Part shown: positions 1-5,218 of the stretch, piece by piece
How the letters are laid out: the number at the start of each line of letters is the position of its first letter
Numbering within the stretch: the first letter of the stretch is position 1
Source of the DNA: Elusimicrobiota bacterium
GTDB taxonomy: Bacteria > Elusimicrobiota > Elusimicrobia > FEN-1173
Length of the DNA stretch: 5,218 nt
Assembly: GCA_003158755.1 (NCBI GenBank)
Contig: PMLF01000090.1
Span: forward strand, 1 to 5,218
Reading direction: 5' to 3'
The notes under the pieces: generated by a model
Database searches by the model: none
What the model saw: only the letters and a program-made list of their open reading frames with translations
What the model was told of the DNA's origin: nothing
Program-made: the position numbers and the translations under genes

Positions 1-1248
1 GTAGGAGACGAACGGTAACGGGAGGCCGGCGACGGGCATCAGGCCCATCACCATTCCCATGTTGACCAGGCCCGCGAAAGCGAAGTGGGCTCCGATGCCC
101 ACCGCCAGGTAGCGGCCGAAACGGTCCCGGGCCGTCGAAGCGATGTCGAAGGCGCGGAATACTACCCAGAAGTAAGCCGCCAGGACCAGCAGCGAGCCCA
201 CGAACCCCCGCTCCTCCCCCACCAGGGAATACACGAAGTCCGTGTGCTTCTCGGGCAGGAAACCCAGTTGGGACTGACTGCCCAGGAGGTACCCTTTTCC
301 CAGGAAACGCCCGGAGCCCAAGGCGATCTTGGACTGCAGGATGTTGTAGCCGGCGCCGAGAGGATCGACGTCGGGGTTCAGGAAGGCGATCAGCCTTTTG
401 CGTTGGTAGTCCTTGAGAGCCTTCTCGACGACGAACGATCCGCCCACGCCGCCGGCGACGGCGCCCAGAGTCAAAAGCAGCGTCAATCCCGTGACGGACA
501 CCCGCCATTTACGGAGGAACCACCACCCCGTGGTGATCGCCAGGCAGACGCCCGTCCATAGCTCGAAGAAAACGGCCCTCTCATCGAACGCCCGCCTTAA
601 AAAGGTCACGATCACCCCGTCGTCGGGCGAGGGATCGATGATGTCGAAATACGTGCTCGCCAGCGGAACGCCGAGGGCGATGGACGCCGTTCCCACCAGG
701 AACGCCAGGGCGGGGAGCGGGGCTCCCGCCGTGTAGAGGATCGCCAAGGCCACGGGCCCCAGGGAAAGCCCGCTGGAAAGGTTCGGCTGCATCAGGATCA
801 GGCCGAGGTGCGCCGCGGTCATGGCCAGCGGGATCATCATCGTCCACCAGTTTCCCATGTCCCGCACCCGGGCCTCGGCGTACGCCGCCAACCCCACGAT
901 GAGGCCCAGGCGCGTCACCTCGACGGGCTGGAGGTAGAAGAACCCGAGGTTGATCCAGGACTTGCTTCCCCGCAGGCGCGTCCCGACGATCAAGACCGCC
1001 ACGAGGACCAGGGTGCTCGCCAGGAACACCGGGCGGGCGTACGTCTGGAACACTTGGTAGGGAAGGAAGACCAGGAAAACCATCCCGCCCAAACCCAGGA
1101 GCATCGCCGAGCCCTGCCGCGCCACGAACCCCCCTCCCAAACCGGCATGCGCCGTCGCGGAATAGACGAAGGCCAAGCCCGTGAGCGAGAGCCCCAGGGC
1201 CGCGACAACGAGGCTCCAATCCAGGCGGCCGAGCCATCGACGGAACAT
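1..1248 (-). CDS. rodA: RodA, SEDS-family peptidoglycan glycosyltransferase (3' end beyond window)
   Basis: RodA is an integral-membrane SEDS polymerase that extends glycan strands from lipid II and works as a pair with PBP2 in the elongasome. The frame is open without a stop from the left edge and encodes 416 residues in the window from the chosen start. SEDS landmarks are an N-terminal RRWLGRLDW followed by a helix ending in VYSAT, SWINLG and QPVE (107-110), QPNLS (154-158), DYQRKR (280-285), NPDVDPLGAGYN (291-302), QSK, then LPEKHTDF, whose Asp337 matches the catalytic Asp262 of E. coli RodA, and finally GLPLPFVSY (408-416) at the edge. In the family this is followed by GGS and one last helix, so roughly 30-60 residues are missing. 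Start: ATG at 1248 has GAGGA just upstream and begins like other RodA proteins; an in-frame ATG at 1293 would add 15 residues but has no clear ribosome site. Odd features: about 75-80 extra residues between the QPN motif and DYQR, and motif changes (QPVE for QPSE, QPNLS for QPDLG). FtsW is the alternative, but the mre/PBP2 context favours RodA. Confidence 0.95.
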   Translation of the reverse strand, partial: MFRRWLGRLDWSLVVAALGLSLTGLAFVYSATAHAGLGGGFVARQGSAMLLGLGGMVFLVFLPYQVFQTYARPVFLASTLVLVAVLIVGTRLRGSKSWINLGFFYLQPVEVTRLGLIVGLAAYAEARVRDMGNWWTMMIPLAMTAAHLGLILMQPNLSSGLSLGPVALAILYTAGAPLPALAFLVGTASIALGVPLASTYFDIIDPSPDDGVIVTFLRRAFDERAVFFELWTGVCLAITTGWWFLRKWRVSVTGLTLLLTLGAVAGGVGGSFVVEKALKDYQRKRLIAFLNPDVDPLGAGYNILQSKIALGSGRFLGKGYLLGSQSQLGFLPEKHTDFVYSLVGEERGFVGSLLVLAAYFWVVFRAFDIASTARDRFGRYLAVGIGAHFAFAGLVNMGMVMGLMPVAGLPLPFVSY

Positions 1249-1252
1249 CGAT

Positions 1253-1257
1253 TCCTC
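1253..1257 (-). promoter_or_regulatory. Shine-Dalgarno supporting the internal rodA start
   Basis: On the minus strand the sequence reads GAGGAATCGATG, placing a GAGGA ribosome site a few bases before the ATG at 1248. The upstream in-frame ATG at 1293 is preceded by ACTGAGACCCTGA, which has no comparable purine core. This is the main reason for preferring the 1248 start. The site is short, so the choice remains open. Confidence 0.5.
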
Positions 1258-1293
1258 GGTCGTGCGGAAGAACTGCGGGATGATTTCAACCAT

Positions 1294-1428
1294 TCAGGGT
1301 CTCAGTCAAATCCATCGATGACGGCTCCATTTGTTGGGGGCGGGTCTTAGACCCGCCCCTACGAAAAAATCCGATGACAAAAACAGGAACAAATTCCGAC
1401 AAAAATCGAAAACAGGAACGATATCCGA
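1294..1428. other. mrdA-rodA intergenic gap, AT-richer, palindrome-bearing
   Basis: This 135-nt gap separates the mrdA stop from the upstream possible rodA start. It is visibly richer in A and T than the flanking genes and is the only sizeable non-coding stretch in the tightly packed part of the cluster. It holds an 11-bp inverted repeat (1337-1359) and most of a two-copy imperfect direct repeat (1383-1435). I see no convincing -35/-10 pair and no stem followed by a T-run on the transcribed (minus) strand. Read-through transcription from mrdA into rodA therefore remains the simplest reading. Confidence 0.75.
1337..1359. repeat. Near-perfect palindrome, 11-bp arms, REP-like
   Basis: The arms GGGGCGGGTCT (1337-1347) and AGACCCGCCCC (1349-1359) are exact reverse complements around a single central base. 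In RNA this would fold to a very stable GC stem with a small opened loop. Neither strand shows a downstream T-run: on the minus strand CAACAAATGG follows the stem, and on the plus strand A residues follow. It is therefore not a standard intrinsic terminator. GC palindromes of this kind, flanked by TAG/CTA-like ends, occur as dispersed intergenic repeats in many uncultured bacterial genomes. That comparison is from memory, and no second copy is present in this window. Confidence 0.8.
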
Positions 1429-1435
1429 TCATCGG
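1383..1435. repeat. Two-copy imperfect direct repeat, 29-nt period
   Basis: The 8-mer ACAGGAAC occurs at 1383-1390 and 1412-1419. Each copy is followed after a few variable bases by a TCCGA core and then an AAATCG/TCATCG-like segment. Similarity beyond the 8-mer is partial. The second copy runs a few bases into the end of mrdA, over its TGA stop. The function is unknown; it may be a decayed duplication or part of the same dispersed repeat as the neighbouring palindrome. Confidence 0.5.
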
Positions 1436-1436
1436 A
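1424..1436. repeat. Small palindrome over the mrdA stop codon
   Basis: TCCGAT and ATCGGA form perfect 6-bp arms around one central base (1430), and the mrdA TGA stop lies inside it. A second short inverted repeat, AGTTC/GAACT at 1436-1447, abuts it. Both are short enough to occur by chance, but they sit in a run of such elements. Confidence 0.4.
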
Positions 1437-3267
1437 GTTCGGGAACTTCCGGATTTTCCCGAGCCCCGAGGCCGGAGTCCCGCGCCTCGGGTTTCGTGTC
1501 CGGGCCCCTCGACTGCAATGGGAACGCTTCGTTCAAGACCTCGCGCACGACGGGCAGCGCGACTTCGGAACCGTGGCCGCCGTTCTCCACGAACCCGACC
1601 ACCACCAACGACGCGGGCTCGCCCGGCTTCCCGGCGTAGGCGGCGAACCAGGCGTGGTCCTCCCCGTGGGGGTTTTGGGCGGTGCCCGTTTTCCCGCCGA
1701 TCACGACGTCCGGGCGGGACGCGTGGCCGCCCGTGCCGCGGCGGACGACCTCCTGCAAACTGGTGCGGACGTTGTCCCACACCTCCGCGGGAAGCTCCAG
1801 CCGGCGGCGATCCCTCGGCACGGCGTGGTACAGCTCGACCCCTTCCGGAGAGAGGACCCGGTCCACCACCTGGGGCCGCCACAGCGTCCCCCCGTTGGCG
1901 ACGGCGGACATCAGCATCGCCGCCTGGAGAGGCGTGACCGTCAGATAACCCTGACCGATGCTCATGTTCACCGTGTCGCCGTCGTACCAGGGCTGTTTCA
2001 AGGCTTTTTTCTTCCAGGCGCGGCCGGGGAGGTTCCCCGACGCCTCCGACGGAAGGTCGATGCCCGTGGGTTCCCCTAAGCCGAGGGCGCGGCCCAGCTC
2101 CTCCATGGCGTCCACGCCGGCCATGAGGCCCATGTTGTAGTGGTACACGTCGCAGGACCACGTCATCGCGTCCATGAAGTCGATGAGGCCGTGTTTTTTC
2201 CAGCAACCGAACTCTTTCGTACCCAGGCGGAAAACGCCGCTGCAGAAGATCTTCTTATGGATGTCCCAGCCGTCGCGCAGGGCCGCCATCGCCGTCACCG
2301 TCTTGAAGACGGACCCAGGCGGATAGGTTCCCTGCAGGGCGCGATTGAAGAACGGGAGCTGAGGGTCCGCCAGGAACTTTGAGAGGTCGCCGGAGGGATC
2401 GAACGCCGGGTGGCTGACCAGGGCCAGGACCGCGCCCGTCCGCGGGTCCACGGCGACCACGGCGCCGCGGCCGGTGTTCGTCAGGTCCAAACCACGCTCC
2501 GCCGCCGCCTGGAGCGCCAAATCCAACGTCAGGACCACGTCGTTGCCGGGTGTCGACGGGACGCGCCGGAGCACTTGGACGTGCCTCCCGTGGGCGTCCA
2601 TCTCGAACTGGAGGCCGCCGTCGACGCCCCGGAGCATCCGGTCGTACATCCGCTCGATGCCCATCCGCCCGATGAACTGGCCGGGTTTCAGCCGGTCGTC
2701 CTGGAGGACCTTGATATCCTGGGGCGTGATCTCGTCCACGTATCCGATGACGTGGGACGCCAGAGACCCGAAGCGGGCCCACCGTTGGGGCTCCACAACC
2801 ACCTGGACGCCGGGAAGCGTCAAGCGCCGTTCGATCAAACCGAGGGCTTTTTCCCTCGGCAACCCCGCCAAGAGGCGGGTCATCTTGCCCGACTGGCGCG
2901 CGTCGGCCAACCTCTTGCGCAGGAGGGGCTCTTTGTCGGGAAAAAGGGCCGCGAGTTCCCCCTCGACCCGATGCGCCTCGGGATTCGACACGGAAAGGTT
3001 TGAATAGAACAGGGAGAAACGCGGGGCGTTGCCCAGGATCACGTCGCCCCGGCGGTCGAGGATGCGGCCCCGCGGCGCCGACAGGGACACCATTTGGGTG
3101 CGGTTCTCCTCCGCCAGGCGGAACAGGTCGGCCCCCTGAATGATCTGGAGGTGGAAAAGCCTCAGGGCCAGGACCAGGTAGGCCGCCCCGATCCCCATGG
3201 TGAGGATCGTCAGGCGGCGCTCCTCCCACGCGCCGGAGGCGGTGCGGATTTCAAGGCCGGAAAACAT
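1429..3267 (-). CDS. mrdA: Penicillin-binding protein 2, elongasome transpeptidase
   Basis: This is a class B PBP that crosslinks the glycan strands made by RodA during cell elongation; it is anchored in the inner membrane with its catalytic domain outside. The protein has 612 residues (E. coli PBP2 has 633). Visible in order: a short cytosolic N-terminus, one membrane helix (about 20-42), RGRILDRRG (66-74), the pedestal region with IGRMGIERMYD (199-209), then the transpeptidase domain with PPGSVFK (nucleophile Ser319, Lys322), SCD (371-373, the usual PBP2 form of the SxN motif) and GGKTGTA (KTG at 526-528). The SCD form, the N-terminal layout and the mre neighbours separate it from FtsI. Cys342, Cys355, His359 and Cys372 line up with the zinc ligands described for E. 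coli PBP2. The start at 3267 has a strong GGAGGAGG and overlaps the end of mreD by 17 nt, suggesting coupled translation. The conserved domain ends near residue 584; the last 28 residues are a charged, Gly/Pro-rich tail probably without conserved function. Confidence 0.97.
   Translation of the reverse strand: MFSGLEIRTASGAWEERRLTILTMGIGAAYLVLALRLFHLQIIQGADLFRLAEENRTQMVSLSAPRGRILDRRGDVILGNAPRFSLFYSNLSVSNPEAHRVEGELAALFPDKEPLLRKRLADARQSGKMTRLLAGLPREKALGLIERRLTLPGVQVVVEPQRWARFGSLASHVIGYVDEITPQDIKVLQDDRLKPGQFIGRMGIERMYDRMLRGVDGGLQFEMDAHGRHVQVLRRVPSTPGNDVVLTLDLALQAAAERGLDLTNTGRGAVVAVDPRTGAVLALVSHPAFDPSGDLSKFLADPQLPFFNRALQGTYPPGSVFKTVTAMAALRDGWDIHKKIFCSGVFRLGTKEFGCWKKHGLIDFMDAMTWSCDVYHYNMGLMAGVDAMEELGRALGLGEPTGIDLPSEASGNLPGRAWKKKALKQPWYDGDTVNMSIGQGYLTVTPLQAAMLMSAVANGGTLWRPQVVDRVLSPEGVELYHAVPRDRRRLELPAEVWDNVRTSLQEVVRRGTGGHASRPDVVIGGKTGTAQNPHGEDHAWFAAYAGKPGEPASLVVVGFVENGGHGSEVALPVVREVLNEAFPLQSRGPDTKPEARDSGLGARENPEVPELR
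1465..1491. repeat. GC hairpin inside the mrdA C-terminal tail
   Basis: Arms CCCGAGGC (1465-1472) and GCCTCGGG (1484-1491) are exact reverse complements separated by 11 bases. They lie within codons for the poorly conserved C-terminal tail of PBP2. No T-run follows on the minus strand, so it is a possible mRNA stem rather than a terminator. Confidence 0.55.
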
Positions 3268-3769
3268 GGTCCTCCTCCACGGAAGGATCGTGCCGGGACC
3301 ACAGGCGGACGATCCAAAAAACCAGGGGCGCCGCCAAAACGTTCATCGCGAACTGCCCCAGGATCGCTCCGATCGAGGGGACGAGGGGAGGCCCGGAGCG
3401 GCGGAAAAAGAGTTCGATCTGGGTCAGGATCGTCAAGTGAAAAAGTGTCCCGCCCAACGCCAGGATCGCCTGGGCCAGAGGCCGGTCCGAATCCACCTCT
3501 TTCGAAAACCGGCCAGTGATGTAACCGGCCGCCGCCAGGATCCACGCTTGAGCCCCAAAAAGACTTGGGCCTCCCGCGTCGAGGATCAACCCCCAGAAAA
3601 AGCCGAGGCTCTGGGCGGTGTTGATCTTTCCCCGGGCTCCCACGGCCAGCACGGCCAGCAGGAGCCATTGAGGCGACGGAAAAGACGTGCGCCAAAGATA
3701 GGAGAACGCGGCTTGAAAAATAAACCCCGCTGCAAAAAGGGACGCGCCGAAAACCTCCTCGCGCTTCAC
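3251..3769 (-). CDS. mreD: MreD, rod-shape-determining membrane protein
   Basis: MreD is a small polytopic inner-membrane protein of the elongasome that binds MreC and helps control PBP2-RodA. The predicted protein has 172 residues (E. coli MreD has 162). It is strongly hydrophobic with about five or six membrane segments, roughly at 8-25, 34-45, 53-66, 70-86, 98-118 and 132-154. The most family-like part is GFFWGLILDAGG then GAQAWILAAAGYITGR (56-87), matching the MreD pattern of a G-x2-x-GL-x-D turn followed by a G-x-x-A helix and GY. The start codon is GTG and shares a 4-nt GTGA overlap with the mreC stop, so translation is probably coupled. Upstream lies a run of G (3777-3782), not a canonical ribosome site, and no ATG serves better. 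The end overlaps mrdA by 17 nt. MreD sequences diverge quickly, so the assignment rests on topology, the conserved patch and position between mreC and mrdA. Confidence 0.92.
   Translation of the reverse strand: MKREEVFGASLFAAGFIFQAAFSYLWRTSFPSPQWLLLAVLAVGARGKINTAQSLGFFWGLILDAGGPSLFGAQAWILAAAGYITGRFSKEVDSDRPLAQAILALGGTLFHLTILTQIELFFRRSGPPLVPSIGAILGQFAMNVLAAPLVFWIVRLWSRHDPSVEEDHVFRP
3271..3278 (-). promoter_or_regulatory. Strong Shine-Dalgarno for mrdA
   Basis: The minus strand reads GGAGGAGGACCATG. The distal GGAGG stands 6 nt from the ATG at 3267, which is good spacing; the proximal one is only 3 nt away. It lies within the last codons of mreD. It is the strongest ribosome site in the window and fixes the mrdA start. 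Confidence 0.8.
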
Positions 3770-4593
3770 GGTTTTTCCCCCCGGACACGGAGGAGCACGA
3801 GCACTTCGGTCGTGGAACCGAACCGCGCGGCAGGCTTCAGGACCGCCCGTCGGAAAGATTCGGTCCCGGGGTTCTCCAGCTTTTCCACGGTCCCTAGCAG
3901 AAGTCCCGATGGAAAAATGTTACCCAAACCGGCCGTCACGACTTCGTCGCCCGGCTTCACCTGGGTGTCGGAGAAAAGATAGTTGAGGACGACCTTCGAC
4001 GACCCGAACCCTTCCGCGGCGCCCTGCTCCCCCGTGCGAAGAACGGCGGCGGAAATCGCCGAGGAAGGATCGGTCACCAGGGCCACCCGCGAGGTGTCCG
4101 GGAAAACCTCCGCAACCTGTCCCAACACCGCCATTCGGTCCCCTTCCAGGACGACGACGGGATCCGCCGCGCGCACACCGTCCCGCTCACCCCGACGGAT
4201 CGTGAGGCTTTGGAGCCCCTCCGCCGTTTCGCGGCCCCACACCCGGGCGGCCAGAGGAGTGAACCGGGGGAGGGGCGCCACACCGAGGAGGGAAATCAGG
4301 CGGCGGTTCTCCGCTTCCACCGCGTCGCACCGCAAACGGTCGAAATTTTCGATCAGGCCTTCCCGCTCGAGTGAACGGTAGGTCCGGTCCAAATCGATCA
4401 GGCGCGCCAGGTTGGATCCAAAGTCCCCCAACCGTTCCATGGCGGCCAAGGGAGGTTCGACGAAGGGGGAGAGGAGGTATTGGGTGGTGTAGCGGAGGAC
4501 CCGGACGACGTTGTCCGCCGACCAGGACAGGAAAACCAGTCCCAGGAGGGAATACAAAAGGAATAGAAAAATGGAAAAGTGTCTTCGAATCAT
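3766..4593 (-). CDS. mreC: MreC, rod-shape-determining periplasmic scaffold
   Basis: MreC is a bitopic membrane protein whose periplasmic beta-domain oligomerises and activates PBP2; it links MreB and MreD to the wall synthases. The protein has 275 residues, in the normal range. It shows a short basic N-terminus (MIRRHF), one membrane helix (about 7-25), a helical or coiled-coil stretch (about 58-104) ending in EAENRRLISLLG, and then the two beta subdomains. Family landmarks are LTIRRGERDGV (130-140), VTDPSSAISA (173-182) and GDEVVTAGLGNIFPSG then LLLG (215-234). The frame stays open 53 codons upstream to an ATG at 4752, but that extension overlaps mreB and is Pro/Arg-rich and unlike MreC. 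The start before the basic residues and membrane helix, ATG 4593, is therefore chosen. Its ribosome site is weak (GGAC, then GGGGAC abutting the ATG) and may be masked by a hairpin. The stop overlaps the GTG of mreD. Confidence 0.95.
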   Translation of the reverse strand: MIRRHFSIFLFLLYSLLGLVFLSWSADNVVRVLRYTTQYLLSPFVEPPLAAMERLGDFGSNLARLIDLDRTYRSLEREGLIENFDRLRCDAVEAENRRLISLLGVAPLPRFTPLAARVWGRETAEGLQSLTIRRGERDGVRAADPVVVLEGDRMAVLGQVAEVFPDTSRVALVTDPSSAISAAVLRTGEQGAAEGFGSSKVVLNYLFSDTQVKPGDEVVTAGLGNIFPSGLLLGTVEKLENPGTESFRRAVLKPAARFGSTTEVLVLLRVRGEKP

Positions 4594-4623
4594 GTCCCCG
4601 TCCAGTGTTGCTATTGGGGGACA
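4593..4623 (-). promoter_or_regulatory. Possible hairpin covering the mreC start
   Basis: On the minus strand TGTCCCC (4617-4623) and GGGGACA (4593-4599) are exact reverse complements with a 17-nt loop. The downstream arm contains the G-run in front of mreC and the A of its ATG, so folding would hide the start from ribosomes. The GC content of the arms makes this plausible, but a 7-bp stem with a long loop could be incidental. Confidence 0.4.
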
Positions 4624-4632
4624 CAGGAAGGG

Positions 4633-4657
4633 CGTTCGTCCCGAAAGACGTTCGTCC
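4633..4657. repeat. Nine-base direct repeat in the mreB-mreC gap
   Basis: CGTTCGTCC on the plus strand occurs at 4633-4641 and again at 4649-4657, a spacing of 16 nt, with partly similar bases around each copy. It occupies the middle of the 79-nt gap between mreB and mreC. It could be a pair of protein-binding half-sites or a chance small duplication. I see no recognisable promoter around it. Confidence 0.4.
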
Positions 4658-4672
4658 GGAGGAGGGCGATAT

Positions 4673-5218
4673 TTAGGAAGCGATAAACGATCGCCCGGAG
4701 GTGCGATGGATGTTGTCCAACTCCTCCAGGTATCGTCCACAGCCCAGCGCAACGCACGTCAATGGGTCGGCCGCCCGGGTGACGGGCAGATCGGTCTCCT
4801 GCGAGAGGAGCTCGGGGAGGCCCCGCAGGAGGCTTCCGCCGCCCGCCAGCACGATCCCCCGGTCCACCAAGTCCGCCGCCAGTTCCGCCGGCGTCTCTTC
4901 CAAAGTCGACTTAATGACCTCGACGATGAGTTTGACGGTTTCCGAGAGAGCCTGGCGGACTTCGTCCGACGTGATGGAGATGGTCTTGGGCAAGCCCGTG
5001 ACCTGATCCCGACCCTTGACTTCCATCGTCTGTTCCTCGGGGAGGGGGAAGACCGAACCGATCTTGATCTTCACGTCCTCCGCCGTGGTTTCGCCGATGA
5101 GAAGGTTGTACTTGCGCCTAAAATATTGAATGATGGATTCGTCCAACTCGTCCCCCGCAACGTCCAGGGACTTGAACACCACCATTCCGCCCAACGAGAT
5201 GACCGCCACTTCCGTGGT
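4673..5218 (-). CDS. mreB: MreB, actin-like rod-shape cytoskeletal protein (5' end beyond window)
   Basis: MreB is a nucleotide-binding actin homologue whose membrane-bound filaments orient lateral wall synthesis. The window holds the last 181 residues. It begins with TTEVAVISLGG, which directly follows the DIGGG phosphate loop in MreB, so about 160 N-terminal residues lie to the right. Visible motifs are AGDELDESI (20-28), IGETTAEDVKIKIG (41-54, matching the GEATAE nucleotide-site segment of E. coli MreB), the GIVLAGGGSLLRGL adenosine loop (121-134), and DPLTCVALGCG (151-161). The C-terminus is of normal length and the stop is TAA. The first in-window GTG (5209) is an internal valine, not a start. 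It is followed by mreC after 79 nt, the widest spacing in the cluster apart from mrdA-rodA. Nothing in the visible part suggests loss of function. Confidence 0.98.
   Translation of the reverse strand, partial: TTEVAVISLGGMVVFKSLDVAGDELDESIIQYFRRKYNLLIGETTAEDVKIKIGSVFPLPEEQTMEVKGRDQVTGLPKTISITSDEVRQALSETVKLIVEVIKSTLEETPAELAADLVDRGIVLAGGGSLLRGLPELLSQETDLPVTRAADPLTCVALGCGRYLEELDNIHRTSGRSFIAS

Noticed and set aside
85..561. Plus-strand open frame of 158 codons at the left edge, and other long plus-strand frames such as 1374-1937, 2410-3003 and 3197-3982
   Set aside because: All lie antisense to well-identified genes, have Arg/Pro/Gly-rich products with no recognisable motif, and are expected in GC-rich DNA.
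581..1237. Minus-strand 218-codon frame overlapping rodA
   Set aside because: It is an out-of-frame reading of rodA; the true frame encodes continuous SEDS motifs to the window edge.
1286..1330. A 14-codon upstream ORF (MEPSSMDLTETLNG) overlapping the 1293 rodA start, as a possible leader
   Set aside because: No ribosome site precedes it and the peptide is unremarkable; a chance frame is simpler.
1337..1370. Intrinsic terminator between mrdA and rodA
   Set aside because: On the transcribed strand the T-run lies before the stem, not after it, so the geometry is wrong for termination in the operon direction. On the plus strand A residues follow the stem.
1286..2206. Minus-strand 306-codon frame across the mrdA 3' end and gap
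   Set aside because: Its bulk is an out-of-frame shadow of mrdA, and its product is low-complexity.
4594..4672. Promoter for mreC in the mreB-mreC gap
   Set aside because: No paired -35/-10 elements are visible; CAATAG alone is not enough.
4594..4752. N-terminal extension of mreC by 53 codons to an ATG at 4752
   Set aside because: It overlaps the end of mreB, its product is Pro/Arg-rich, and it would bury the normal MreC start (basic residues then membrane helix) deep in the protein.

Overview
The window is a single co-directional block on the minus strand: a classical rod-shape (elongasome) cluster. In transcription order, from the right edge to the left, it reads mreB (3' part only), mreC, mreD, mrdA (penicillin-binding protein 2) and rodA (cut by the left edge just before its C-terminus). 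Every long plus-strand frame is a GC-driven shadow of these genes. I see no mobile-element gene, RNA gene or CRISPR array.

The sequence is GC-rich with the strong third-position GC bias typical of such genomes. A complete MreBCD-PBP2-RodA set in this order points to a rod-shaped bacterium that builds lateral-wall peptidoglycan, probably a diderm. The phylum cannot be fixed from this window. The unusually long RodA and the AT-richer, palindrome-bearing gap between mrdA and rodA suggest a poorly sampled lineage rather than a well-known proteobacterium, but that is inference.

Layout: 4673-5218 is the mreB 3' part. 4594-4672 is a 79-nt gap with a possible hairpin over the mreC start. 3766-4593 is mreC. 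3251-3769 is mreD, whose GTG start overlaps the mreC stop as GTGA. 1429-3267 is mrdA, which overlaps mreD by 17 nt and has a strong Shine-Dalgarno. 1294-1428 (extending to 1248 if the internal rodA start is used) is a gap with a palindrome and a short imperfect direct repeat. 1-1248 or 1-1293 is rodA, open at the left edge.

How the genes work together: MreB forms membrane-bound filaments. MreC and MreD link them across the membrane to the synthases. RodA polymerises lipid II into glycan strands, and PBP2 crosslinks those strands into the wall.

Most of the region is ordinary. The points worth a second look are: a roughly 75-80 residue insertion in RodA that seems to add two membrane helices; departures from two conserved RodA motifs (QPSE to QPVE, QPDLG to QPNLS); a Cys-rich probable zinc site in PBP2; a cluster of inverted repeats around the mrdA/rodA junction; and a hairpin that would cover the mreC start codon.
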